A stretch of DNA of 64,000 bases. It comes from Bdellovibrio sp. BCCA. GTDB taxonomy: Bacteria > Bdellovibrionota > Bdellovibrionia > Bdellovibrionales > Bdellovibrionaceae. Positions 27,608 through 35,514 of this stretch are shown here, piece by piece. The notes under the pieces were generated by a model. The model ran no database searches and was not told the DNA's origin. It saw only the letters and a list, made by a program, of their open reading frames with translations. Numbering within the stretch: position 1 is the stretch's first letter; the number at the start of each line of letters is the position of its first letter. Position numbers and translations under genes: made by a program. The stretch is taken from positions 1 through 64,000 of the forward strand of contig NZ_JBBNAC010000001.1 in the NCBI RefSeq assembly GCF_037996825.1. The letters run 5' to 3'.

Positions 27608-28469
27608 CCTCTAAGAATTTTTCAATTTTTAAATTCGTGTAGTCAGGAAAATCAAGTTGCGTGCAATGAGAACCATACGGCACAAGTACAAATTCAGAAT
27701 GTTTGATGGCCTCTTTAAAGTGATATTGAAAGCGAATCGGTGTGACCATGTCTTTTTCGCCAGAAATAATCAGCGCAGGCACACGGATTTTTTCAAGCAC
27801 GGACTCACCGTTATATTCCATCAAAACTTCAAACAACGTTAAAAACACCTGCAAGTTCAATCGCGCCACACCTCGCATGTAGACTTCGATGTCTTTGATG
27901 TGTGTCACACGAAGGTTAAATCCTCCGGCAAGAGCAGCGAGGTACACGGCCATCGGATTATCAACAGCCATTTTCCACAGAGTGTTCCACATATTGGGTT
28001 GGCTTTGATATTGGCCTTTAACGAAATAGAAAAACGGCTCAACAACATCAAGACCGAACATGCCTTTGATCGGATTGCGAGCAAAGCCATTGATGAAAAT
28101 CATCGAGTGGAAAAGTTCGGGATGATTGTCATAGATTTTTAAAATGATCGGCGCGCCAAAACTGTGGCCGGCAAAATGTGCTTTTTTAATTTTCAAATGT
28201 TTCGCAAGCAGCACCACATCTTTTGCGAGAGCCTCCATCGTCAACTGACTCATGTCCACAACAGGATTGCTGCGTTGATGTCCACGCAAATCAAACGTGA
28301 TGACTTTGTAGTGTTTGGAAAAATATTCGACCTGATGGTGCCAGTGATTCATGATGCAGGCGATACCGTAGACCAAAATCAAAGGCTCACCTTCGCCGCG
28401 CACTTCGTAGTAAATCGGAGTGCCGTCGAAGCTTTCAAAGGTGCCCGTCTCTTTTGGTGTGATTTCCAT
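27585..28469 (-). CDS. Alpha/beta-hydrolase
   Basis: The 294-residue protein shows a full catalytic triad of the fold: nucleophile S103 in AGHSFGAP, an acid in SGEKDMVTP, and a histidine in YGSHCTQLDFPDY, with an oxyanion region LILVYGIACIMNHW where HG is replaced by YG. The substrate, an ester or lipid-type compound, is unknown. It lies between the FHA-domain gene (10 bp) and the DUF3095 gene (overlap 23 bp), so the three are almost certainly co-transcribed. Confidence 0.88.
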   Translation of the reverse strand: MEITPKETGTFESFDGTPIYYEVRGEGEPLILVYGIACIMNHWHHQVEYFSKHYKVITFDLRGHQRSNPVVDMSQLTMEALAKDVVLLAKHLKIKKAHFAGHSFGAPIILKIYDNHPELFHSMIFINGFARNPIKGMFGLDVVEPFFYFVKGQYQSQPNMWNTLWKMAVDNPMAVYLAALAGGFNLRVTHIKDIEVYMRGVARLNLQVFLTLFEVLMEYNGESVLEKIRVPALIISGEKDMVTPIRFQYHFKEAIKHSEFVLVPYGSHCTQLDFPDYTNLKIEKFLEDVRNGKV

Positions 28470-28479
28470 GCTGTCCTTC

Positions 28480-29169
28480 TTACAAGTAGGTGACTTTAAT
28501 CAGGGTATTTCCCAAAGAAATCAAGTCGCCATCTTTAAGCATTTCGGCATCTATGGACTTATTGTTAAGAGTCACTCGTCCAGGAGCTTTAATTTTAATT
28601 TGCACCATGCCTGGACCTGGGTGAAGTTCGAAGGCCTCTTTTGGCGCTTCTTCGTCTAAAAGCTCGATATCTAACGAGTCAGCACCGGCTCTGCGGGGGC
28701 CATAACCTAAAATAATTTCCTCATCCGTCTGAATGCCTTGGATGAATGAGAGTTTTAAGGAGGGGCTAAAGCTTTGCAAAACAGCGGGCTTTTTGATCTT
28801 CGGATTTTCCAAAGCCTGCAGCCTGTCTTTGAGAATGCTGCGCCAAGTTATGAGGCGGCTAAAGTCGATTGCGAGTTCTTCTTCAACGGTCACGACTTTA
28901 AACTGAGTGCGTCCGACCTCAAAGATAACCCCTGATAATAACGCGACTTTCTTTACACGGCGGCCTGAGATGTGGATCCCGTTGGAGGAGTCCAAATCCT
29001 GCAAAACAAACTGCCCTTTGCCATCTAATGCGAATTGGGCATGGGTGCTTGAAACCTTGGGGTCTTTAATAATGATGTCAGCCTTGCTGCGGCCAATGGT
29101 AAGCCCCTCTTCAACTTTGAAGCGAGAACCTTCGTTGGGACCGTCCACTATCTCAATAAATGTGACCAT
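28480..29169 (-). CDS. FHA-domain protein with a second, FHA-like C-terminal domain
   Basis: The 229-residue product starts with a forkhead-associated phosphothreonine-binding domain: GRSKADIIIKD, VSSTHAQF, LQDLDSSNGIHISG give the conserved G-R, S-x-x-H and N-G positions. A linker with QALENPKIKKP leads to a C-terminal domain (residues about 145-229) with IKAPGRVTLNNKSID and LKDGDLISLGNTLIKV, which looks like a second FHA fold without the phosphobinding residues. It begins the three-gene unit with the hydrolase and DUF3095 genes. No kinase gene lies nearby. Confidence 0.9.
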   Translation of the reverse strand: MVTFIEIVDGPNEGSRFKVEEGLTIGRSKADIIIKDPKVSSTHAQFALDGKGQFVLQDLDSSNGIHISGRRVKKVALLSGVIFEVGRTQFKVVTVEEELAIDFSRLITWRSILKDRLQALENPKIKKPAVLQSFSPSLKLSFIQGIQTDEEIILGYGPRRAGADSLDIELLDEEAPKEAFELHPGPGMVQIKIKAPGRVTLNNKSIDAEMLKDGDLISLGNTLIKVTYL

Positions 29170-29316
29170 TTACACATTCTAGGACTGGTTTCTTAGGGAT
29201 TCAAATGCCTAATCCTTGTGCTTGGGCCTAAGGCGTGCTAAACCCGTTAAACATTTTAAAAGTCATCCTTGCTCCCGCTCACTATGGTGGGGGCTTTAAC
29301 CGAAAGGATATAGTCA

Positions 29317-29781
29317 ATGGAACTATCTAAAACAAATGCAAAGAAGCCATACGAAGTTGTGGTTCTTATGCACCCAGATGCAACTCTTGAAGATCAAAAA
29401 GAGTTGTTCAAAAAGAACAAAGCGACAATTGAATCTTACAAAGGTTCTATCAACTCTTTGGAAACTTGGGGCAAAAGAACTCTTGCAACTCCAATTGGTA
29501 AATTGAAAAAAGCGTTCTACTTCCACTCTACGTTTGAAGCAGACACGCAAGCGATTGCTGAGCTTGAGCGTACTATGCGCATCAACGACAAAGTTCTTCG
29601 CTTCATGCACACTCGTCTTGACGAGCGTGTTTCTTTGGCAAAATTCATGGAAGGCTTCAAAAAAGGTCTTTCTGAATCTGCTGCTCGTGAAAAAGAACGT
29701 GAAGCAAAAATGGCTGCTCGTAAAGCCGCTTTTGCAGCTGCGAAAGCAGAGCGTTCTGAGCGTTTTGATAAAGGCGAATAA
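29317..29781 (+). CDS. rpsF: 30S ribosomal protein S6
   Basis: Ribosomal protein S6, which binds S18 in the small-subunit platform. The 154-residue product has the ferredoxin-like core (YEVVVLMHPDATLEDQ, SLETWGKRTLATPIGKLKKAFYFH, IAELERTMRINDKVLRFMHTRLDE) and an extended Lys/Arg/Ala/Glu-rich helical C-terminus (residues 115-154) beyond the usual 95-130. AAGGATAT lies before the ATG. It heads rpsF-DUF2232-rplI; the usual rpsR is missing here. Confidence 0.96.
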   Translation: MELSKTNAKKPYEVVVLMHPDATLEDQKELFKKNKATIESYKGSINSLETWGKRTLATPIGKLKKAFYFHSTFEADTQAIAELERTMRINDKVLRFMHTRLDERVSLAKFMEGFKKGLSESAAREKEREAKMAARKAAFAAAKAERSERFDKGE

Positions 29782-29796
29782 TTAAGAGCGTAAGCC

Positions 29797-30687
29797 ATGA
29801 AGAAGACCGCGACCACGCAGAAATTCATCACAATTTCATCTCTCTCGATTTTGTTGTCGATGATGACTGTAGTTCTGGGAGCGCCTCTTCTTCGTGTATT
29901 ACGTAAAGCCTACGGTCCCCTCGCCTTTTGGATTTTGGGACTGTTGGTAACAGGAGCAGCGTGGCTCCTGAACGCACAACCTCTCGCACTTTTCTTAGGC
30001 TCTGTTTGGATGACTTTAGGGGCTTACATGGAGATGGAGCAAAGAGGACTTGGGTGGTGGATTTCGGGACTTTTGAGCGTCGCCGCAGGTTCTTTGGCTA
30101 CAGGCCTTGGACTCTTTGGAGCGTTTAAGAAAAACGGAATCAACACGTACGCTGAAGTCCAAAGCTTGGCGGAGAAATTTGCACAGCAAGTTCAGACAAT
30201 GAATCCGACTGTGAAACTGGATCCGGCGATTTTGGTGCAGCAAGTTCCATCAGCCGTCGTCATAGTTCTCATTGTGACGTTAGGTGTGGGATTGATTTTT
30301 GAGAGAAGGGTTTTTTCATGGCTCAATTTGCCCCGTGAGAAAATTGCCTCTCAGCTCAAGTTGTTAGAATATCGTGTTCCAGATTACGTGATTTGGGTTG
30401 CGATGACTGCCTTCCTTCTAACAATGGTGAGTTTTGGCGGTAAGGCCACGGCCATCCTGGCAGTAAATATTGTAAACGTTTGTATCGTTCTTTATTTCTT
30501 TCAAGGGCTGGCAGTGTTGGAGGTATTTCTGAATTCGATAAGAGCCGGTGTGTTCACTCGAGTTCTGACGTACATAATCTTGGTCGGCCAAATGCTGCTT
30601 ATTTTAAGTGTCGTTGGTTTGATCGATTACTGGGTTGATTTCAGAGGGCGCATCCGCAGGATGAATAAGCCGGCTGAGAACAACTGA
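29797..30687 (+). CDS. DUF2232 (YybS-like) polytopic membrane protein
   Basis: The 296-residue product has about eight hydrophobic segments and the overall layout of the DUF2232/YybS family, which in many bacteria sits next to rplI as it does here. Its function is unknown. It lies 15 bp after rpsF and 12 bp before rplI. The C-terminal charged end RGRIRRMNKPAENN is cytoplasmic by the positive-inside rule. Confidence 0.75.
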   Translation: MKKTATTQKFITISSLSILLSMMTVVLGAPLLRVLRKAYGPLAFWILGLLVTGAAWLLNAQPLALFLGSVWMTLGAYMEMEQRGLGWWISGLLSVAAGSLATGLGLFGAFKKNGINTYAEVQSLAEKFAQQVQTMNPTVKLDPAILVQQVPSAVVIVLIVTLGVGLIFERRVFSWLNLPREKIASQLKLLEYRVPDYVIWVAMTAFLLTMVSFGGKATAILAVNIVNVCIVLYFFQGLAVLEVFLNSIRAGVFTRVLTYIILVGQMLLILSVVGLIDYWVDFRGRIRRMNKPAENN

Positions 30688-30699
30688 AATGGAGATCAC

Positions 30700-31143
30700 A
30701 TGAAAGTTATTCTTCAAAAAGATGTTAAAGATGTAGGTCGTGTTGGTGAATTGGTGAACGTTTCTGAAGGTTTCGCAAGAAACTTCTTGTTCCCACGCAA
30801 ACTAGCGGCTGAGGCTACTGAAAAACGCGTAAAAGAATATGAACACTTGAAGCGCGTTGCTGAAACTAAAAAGAAAAAAGCATTGGCAGAGCGCCAAGAG
30901 CTTTTGAACAAAATCAATGGCACAACTGTGACATTCAAGTTGGCTGCTGGTGACACTGACAAACTTTTCGGTACTGTTACAACAACAGATATCTCTAAAG
31001 AATTGCAAAAAATGGGTCACTCTGTAGACCGTCGTGATATTCACCTTGAAGAGCCAATCAAGGTTTTGGGTCAGCACAAAGCTGTAGTTCGTTACGCAGA
31101 AGGTATGGAAGCAAAAATCCAAATCTCTGTTGAGCGCGCTTAA
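30700..31143 (+). CDS. rplI: 50S ribosomal protein L9
   Basis: L9 binds 23S rRNA and supports ribosome fidelity. The 147-residue product starts MKVILQKDVKDVGRVGELVNVSEGFARNFLFP, the family signature, with the long connecting helix (residues about 40-75) and a C-terminal domain ending in VERA. GGAGAT lies before the ATG. A hairpin-rich tail and terminator follow. Confidence 0.97.
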   Translation: MKVILQKDVKDVGRVGELVNVSEGFARNFLFPRKLAAEATEKRVKEYEHLKRVAETKKKKALAERQELLNKINGTTVTFKLAAGDTDKLFGTVTTTDISKELQKMGHSVDRRDIHLEEPIKVLGQHKAVVRYAEGMEAKIQISVERA

Positions 31144-31226
31144 GGCGACGGGAGTCGCAGGAGGCTGAAGCGCCGCTGGCGCGGAAGCTGGACTGAGCTC
31201 TAACATTATTAAGAGAAAAATTCTCG

Positions 31227-31259
31227 AAAGGGATCCTGCAAAGGGTCCCTTTTCTTTTT
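31227..31259 (+). terminator. Terminator of rpsF-rplI
   Basis: AAAGGGATCC (31227-31236) pairs with GGGTCCCTTT (31243-31252), one G-U pair, then TTCTTTTTG. It is preceded by GCGAC/GTCGC (about 31145-31158) and GCGCC/GGCGC (about 31170-31182) hairpins in the 3' tail. Confidence 0.88.
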
Positions 31260-31354
31260 GGTGTCCTTCGTACTCCGCTATAAAATCTTAAATGAAATTA
31301 AATCTGCCTCCATAAGCATTTGTTATATTAAATATTTGAAAATTTGTATTGCCC

Positions 31355-31368
31355 TGGTTCCATTTTGG
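31355..31368 (+). promoter_or_regulatory. Motif shared by the two secreted-protease genes (copy 2)
   Basis: TGGTTCCATTTTGG, 32 bp before the start codon of the S1 protease gene. It differs at one base from the motif upstream of the S8 protease gene (24702-24715), at a similar distance to the start codon. Confidence 0.45.
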
Positions 31369-31399
31369 GTGTTTAAGAACTGCACCTTGGAGGGGCGCT

Positions 31400-32251
31400 A
31401 TGAAATTTAATAATCTTTTTAAAGCAGTGATGGCAGCAGGTCTTTTCGGATCTCTTGTTGCTTGTTCTCCTGCTAAGCAAAATGCTGTAAATCTTGGTGC
31501 TGACAGCTCATCTATTATTGGTGGCGTGACTGTTGATGCAAAAGATCCAATCGCAAAATCAACTGTGGCGATCGTAGCGTCTGTAAAGACAGCGGATGGT
31601 CAAGAAGGACAATTCATCTGCACAGGTTCTCTTTTGACTGAGAACGTAGTTTTGACGGCAGGTCACTGTGTTCCTGAAGTGGGCGCTGAATACAAAGAGG
31701 TCACTCTTTATGTTATCTTCAACACAGACCTAAGAAAAATGGGTCGTGCTGACATCCGTCTTGTTGTTGATTCTGTGATCCACACTGATTACGGCAAAAC
31801 AGGCTCTGAAGGCGAAGACGCTCATGACCTTGCGTTGATCAAATTCGCAGGTGCAATGGCTCCTGGCTACACTGTAGCTAAATTCCTTGATGACGAAACT
31901 TTGTTGAAGCCAGGTACAAAAGTAACTTTGGCTGGTTACGGTTTGATCGAAACAGATGGCGTGAATACAAAATCTGACGACCGTCTTCGTAAAGTAGACG
32001 TTGAAGTTGTTGAAGAGTTCGGTAAACACGAAATCCTTCTTGATCAAACTAAAGGTAAAGGTGCTTGCCACGGTGACTCTGGTGGACCTGCATTCCTTGA
32101 AGTGAATGGCACTCAATATGTTTGGGGTGTTACTAGCCGCGGTGCTGGTAAAGACGGAAAAGACGATTGCTCTCTAGTGAGCGTTTACACAAAAGTAAAA
32201 TCTGAATCTCAATTCGTTCAAGACGGTTTGAAAAAGCTTTCTGCAAAATAG
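31400..32251 (+). CDS. Trypsin-like serine protease (S1) lipoprotein
   Basis: The 283-residue product has a signal with lipobox LVAC (Cys19), a short linker and a chymotrypsin-fold domain beginning with IIGG, the place where zymogens are cut. The triad is H89 (TAGHC), D143 (DAHDLALIKF) and S227 (GACHGDSGGPAF). Both Cys pairs around the active site are present. It is probably a surface-attached digestive protease. The ATG at 31400 has GGAGGGG at the right distance; an in-frame ATG 17 codons upstream has none. A terminator follows at 32275. Confidence 0.94.
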   Translation: MKFNNLFKAVMAAGLFGSLVACSPAKQNAVNLGADSSSIIGGVTVDAKDPIAKSTVAIVASVKTADGQEGQFICTGSLLTENVVLTAGHCVPEVGAEYKEVTLYVIFNTDLRKMGRADIRLVVDSVIHTDYGKTGSEGEDAHDLALIKFAGAMAPGYTVAKFLDDETLLKPGTKVTLAGYGLIETDGVNTKSDDRLRKVDVEVVEEFGKHEILLDQTKGKGACHGDSGGPAFLEVNGTQYVWGVTSRGAGKDGKDDCSLVSVYTKVKSESQFVQDGLKKLSAK

Positions 32252-32274
32252 TAGAAACTAAAAATTCAAAACGA

Positions 32275-32305
32275 AAAAAGGGTCCTCATACAGGGCCCTT
32301 TTTCT
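32275..32305. terminator. Terminator between S1 protease and small minus-strand gene
   Basis: AAAAAGGGTCC and GGGCCCTTTTT form a stem with G-U pairing around TCATACA, flanked by A and T runs, so it can work in both directions for the convergent genes. Confidence 0.85.
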
Positions 32306-32320
32306 ATTTTAGGCATGCGC

Positions 32321-32515
32321 TTAAGCGCTCTTTTCGGTCTGCATTTCAAGAAAGACGATCTGAAGGTATTCAGCCATCACTTCACGAAGCTCATCAATGG
32401 TGAGCGTCTCAGGGCTTTTCCCGTACTTCTCTAGTAGGGCGTTAAATTCTCTTTCAACAGGATCCTGTGGCAGTCCGGTTGCCGCGATCACTGTCTTTGC
32501 TAAAGTCTCTCCCAT
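32321..32515 (-). CDS. Small hypothetical protein (64 residues)
   Basis: An acidic, helical, soluble 64-residue protein (LPQDPVEREFNALLEKYGKSPETLTIDELREVMAEYLQIVFLEMQ). GGAGG lies six bases before the ATG, which is strong support for translation. There is no signal or membrane segment and I recognise no family. It lies 113 bp after the minus-strand dehydrogenase gene and meets the S1 protease gene at a shared terminator. Confidence 0.7.
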   Translation of the reverse strand: MGETLAKTVIAATGLPQDPVEREFNALLEKYGKSPETLTIDELREVMAEYLQIVFLEMQTEKSA

Positions 32516-32628
32516 GATCAGCCTCCATGCTTAACAAGGGTCTCGCTTTTAAGACATCCCCAGTCCATCAAGAGGTTAAAAGGAACTCAACCCTAAACCC
32601 GCAATCAAGTCCAAGGTCTAGGTTCGCT

Positions 32629-33555
32629 TTAGCGACGGCGGTGAGAGTAATCTTTCGACCAACTTTTAGCGTTGGGAAGAAGCCAGTAAAGAATTGGCAA
32701 AAGAACCCGGCGCGGAAGCAGGCGGCGGAAATAATAGAACAACACTGCATCTAAAGTTGCCGGGTGCCATAGAGGCGGATTTTCCTTCTTCATCACCTTC
32801 ACAACTTGTTTGGCGATCTTTTCTGGCGTTGTGAGCGAGAGATTCATCATGCGCTCCACAAATGGAGTCATGTTCTTATAAAAATCGCTGTAAGGTCCGC
32901 TCCAGTTGCGAGTCGGATCAGAAAGTTCTGTGTGATACACATTTCTAAAAGAATTGCTGTGAATAAACCCTGGTTGCACTAACGTGATCGTCACACCAAA
33001 GGGGCGCGTCTCATACCATAATGCTTCACTAGCCCCTTCCAGCGCGTATTTTGAAGCGGAATAGGAGGCCATAGTGGGCATCGCAAGCATTCCGCTCACT
33101 GAAGAAATATTGATGATCTTTCCACGGCCCGTGTCGCGCATGTGTGGTAGAGCTAGACGAATCATTCCCATGGGGCCGAAATAATTTGTCGCCATTTGCA
33201 GCTCTTCATCCTTTTCAGTCATATGTTCAACGACCGAGCGATAAGAAACGCCGGCATTGTTGATAAGGATATCAACACCACCCCAAAGCTTTTTGATTTC
33301 ATTGAAAATACGAATGCGATCCGCTTCGGATGTCACATCTAAAGCGCGAACTACGAAGCGTTCATTGTCCAAAAAATAATTGCGAACTTTTTCAAGGCTC
33401 TTTTCACGAGCGGTCACGACAACACGATACTCTGTGTGTTCATACAAAAGTTTTGCGAGAGCTAAACCAATACCCGAAGAACAACCTGTGACTAAAACCA
33501 CAGGCTGAAAATTTTGAGCTTTCTTACGTTTGAACAAATAAAGTAAGGGCTTCAT
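32629..33555 (-). CDS. Short-chain dehydrogenase/reductase
   Basis: NAD(P)-dependent oxidoreductase of the SDR family. The 308-residue product has the Rossmann motif VTGCSSGIGLALA, NNAGVSYRS, the catalytic serine in INISSVSG, YSASK (catalytic Tyr and Lys), and the PGFIHSN segment. The N-terminus MKPLLYLFKRKKAQNF is basic. The 50-residue C-terminal extension carries hydrophobic patches (LDAVLFYYFRRLLPRRVLLPILYWLL), which may anchor it at the membrane. Substrate unknown. It follows dnaB after 14 bp. Confidence 0.92.
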   Translation of the reverse strand: MKPLLYLFKRKKAQNFQPVVLVTGCSSGIGLALAKLLYEHTEYRVVVTAREKSLEKVRNYFLDNERFVVRALDVTSEADRIRIFNEIKKLWGGVDILINNAGVSYRSVVEHMTEKDEELQMATNYFGPMGMIRLALPHMRDTGRGKIINISSVSGMLAMPTMASYSASKYALEGASEALWYETRPFGVTITLVQPGFIHSNSFRNVYHTELSDPTRNWSGPYSDFYKNMTPFVERMMNLSLTTPEKIAKQVVKVMKKENPPLWHPATLDAVLFYYFRRLLPRRVLLPILYWLLPNAKSWSKDYSHRRR

Positions 33556-33569
33556 AGAAGCCCATTATC

Positions 33570-34988
33570 TTAAACTGGAGCGCCAGGTGCAAAGTTTTTA
33601 GGTCTGCCGCCAGGCATTGGAGGTGGGGCCTGAGGAGGAGGCATAATTTGACTCGGTCCTGATGGCTCCGGATCGGCATCACGGAATCTATTGTATTGAG
33701 CATCGAAGCGCATTTTAACTGGTCCCGTAGCACCGTTACGCTGTTTACCCACGATCACTTCCGCGTGACCTTGTTTGTCTGGATTTTCTTTATCGTAGTA
33801 GTCATCACGATAAAGCATCATGATAACGTCGGCATCTTGTTCGATCGAACCTGACTCACGCAGATCTGAAAGCATCGGTTTCTTTTCTGTACGACCCTCA
33901 ACGCCACGGTTGAGCTGCGCCAGAGCAATGACTGGGATTTGCAATTCCTTGGCAATGGCTTTCAAAGATTTAGAAATTTCAGCAACCTCTTGCTCACGTG
34001 AACTCATTTTCTGTTTCATACTCATGAGCTGCAAGTAGTCGATCATAATAAGATCAAGACCGTGTTCGGCTTTCAAACGACGCGCTCGAGAGCGAATCTC
34101 AAACGGTGAAACGCCTGGAGTGTCATCGATGAAGATAGACGCCTCACTGAGTGCACTCGCCGCATTGATCAACTTCGGCCACGCCGAATCTTGGATGCGA
34201 CCATTACGGATTTCGCTCATGCTCACTTTGGATTCCGCAGAAAGCATACGCATCATCATCGACTCTTTACCCATTTCTAGAGAGAAGTAAGCCACCGTCT
34301 TTTTCAGACGAAGAGCGACGTGTTGGCAGATATTCAGAGAGAACGCTGTTTTACCCATCGACGGACGAGCGGCGATGATCGTCATCTCACCTGGGTGAAG
34401 ACCGGCTGTCATTTCATCAAGCTTTTTAAAACCTGTCGCAAGACCTGTGATCTCAGCTTTGTTTTTGTAAAGTTCTTCGATTTTTTGGATGGAAGCCTTG
34501 ACGATTTCCATAGAGCCCACAAGACCTGTGGCTGTTTTATTCTCACCGATTTTAAAGATGGCACTTTCCGCTTGGTCTACGAAAGACTCAACATCGACGA
34601 AATCTTGATCGTAGGCCTTTTCAATCAGCTGACTGTTGATCGCAATCAAACGACGCAAAGTCGCTTTGTCTTTCACGATTTTTGCGTGTGTCGTGATGTT
34701 CGCAGCAGAAATTGTCTTATCAAGAAGGCTGATAAGATATTCAGGTCCGCCGACAACGTCCATCGAGCCTTCGCCCTGAAGAACGTTGGTCACCGTGATG
34801 ATATCAATCGGCTGGCTTTTGCTGTGAAGCTCTTTAATAGCGTTATAAATCTTTTGATGAGCTGGCTTATAGAAGTCATCGGCCATGAGCATATCGCCCA
34901 CTTGGTCGAGTGCTTCTCTATCCAACATTAGACCGCCCAGAATAGACTGTTCGGCCTCAAGATTTTGAGGTGGAATTCGCGTACTCAT
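33570..34988 (-). CDS. dnaB: Replicative DNA helicase DnaB
   Basis: Hexameric helicase that unwinds the fork and recruits primase. The 472-residue product has the N-terminal domain (PPQNLEAEQSILGGLMLD), the RecA-type motor with Walker A ARPSMGKTAF (about 207-215), Walker B in LDLIMIDYLQLM, the arginine-finger region and a C-terminal KQRNGATGPVKM segment. A Pro-rich tail (PPPQAPPPMPGG) is added at the end. A terminator-like hairpin with T tract stands only 35 bases before its start codon, after fis. Confidence 0.96.
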   Translation of the reverse strand: MSTRIPPQNLEAEQSILGGLMLDREALDQVGDMLMADDFYKPAHQKIYNAIKELHSKSQPIDIITVTNVLQGEGSMDVVGGPEYLISLLDKTISAANITTHAKIVKDKATLRRLIAINSQLIEKAYDQDFVDVESFVDQAESAIFKIGENKTATGLVGSMEIVKASIQKIEELYKNKAEITGLATGFKKLDEMTAGLHPGEMTIIAARPSMGKTAFSLNICQHVALRLKKTVAYFSLEMGKESMMMRMLSAESKVSMSEIRNGRIQDSAWPKLINAASALSEASIFIDDTPGVSPFEIRSRARRLKAEHGLDLIMIDYLQLMSMKQKMSSREQEVAEISKSLKAIAKELQIPVIALAQLNRGVEGRTEKKPMLSDLRESGSIEQDADVIMMLYRDDYYDKENPDKQGHAEVIVGKQRNGATGPVKMRFDAQYNRFRDADPEPSGPSQIMPPPQAPPPMPGGRPKNFAPGAPV

Positions 34989-35023
34989 TGAACCCCTCTA
35001 GAGTAACGAAATTAATCAAATAT

Positions 35024-35073
35024 CAAAAAAAATTGCGGGCCTATGACAGAGATGGTGGTTCGAGGTGGCCCGC
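35024..35073 (-). terminator. Terminator-like hairpin between the Fis-like gene and dnaB
   Basis: On the minus strand GCGGGCC (35073-35067) and GGCCCGC (35041-35035) pair perfectly across a 25-base loop and are followed by AATTTTTTTTGATA. It could end the fis transcript or attenuate entry into dnaB, whose start codon is 36 bases on. Confidence 0.65.
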
Positions 35074-35096
35074 TGAAGTAACTTCTAAATGAAGTC

Positions 35097-35396
35097 TTAG
35101 TTCAATTTCTTTACGCGAATCTTGTAGTTGTCAATTTTCTTCTTAAGAGTGTTGCGATTGATGCCAAGCATTTGCGCAGTTTTCACTTGGTTGCCGTTAT
35201 AGGCGCGCAAAGCTAGCTCTAAAAGAGGTTTTTCTACTTGTTCAATAACGACGTTATATAGACCATTCAACTCAACTTGCGCTTCTTTTTGTTGTGCAAA
35301 GAGAACTTCTAGTTTGCTCTTTACAAGCTTCTCCAAGCTTACAGACTGAAGGTTGGCGACAAAAAGATTATCAGAACTGTTTAGGTTCGGCGTCAT
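35097..35396 (-). CDS. fis: Fis-family DNA-binding protein
   Basis: The 99-residue product resembles the nucleoid protein Fis and the C-terminal domain of NtrC-type regulators: a helical core (LELALRAYNGNQVKTAQ) and the helix-turn-helix GNQVKTAQMLGINRNTLKKKI near residues 68-88. It is the right length for Fis itself (98), which bends DNA and affects initiation and supercoiling. There is no ATPase domain. It lies next to dnaB and downstream of an unusual inverted repeat. A role as global regulator is inferred from the family. Confidence 0.82.
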   Translation of the reverse strand: MTPNLNSSDNLFVANLQSVSLEKLVKSKLEVLFAQQKEAQVELNGLYNVVIEQVEKPLLELALRAYNGNQVKTAQMLGINRNTLKKKIDNYKIRVKKLN

Positions 35397-35443
35397 GGAA
35401 CTCCCTAAATTGTCAGCTTAATTGTTTTGGAGGCTCTACTAAC

Positions 35444-35503
35444 AAAGCGGTTTCATAAATACCAATGATTTAATTTTTCACATGGTACTTATCAAACCGC
35501 TTT
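35444..35503. repeat. 60-bp inverted-repeat element between fis and queE
   Basis: AAAGCGGTTT (35444-35453) and AAACCGCTTT (35494-35503) are perfect 10-bp arms; within them, ATACCAATG and CATGGTACT continue the dyad approximately. The element lies 47 bp before the fis start and 11 bp after the queE stop, so it could be a queE terminator, an operator for the Fis-like protein or both. Confidence 0.7.
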
Positions 35504-35514
35504 TTGAAGTAGAC

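Noticed and set aside
29170-29316. S6-S18 binding leader before rpsF
   Set aside because: I looked for the bulged CCG/ACC-GGA-type element and saw no clear match; the gap holds only promoter-like sequence.
34320-34931. 203-codon open frame antisense to dnaB
   Set aside because: Shadow of a well-conserved gene; composition unlike the other proteins and no start signals.
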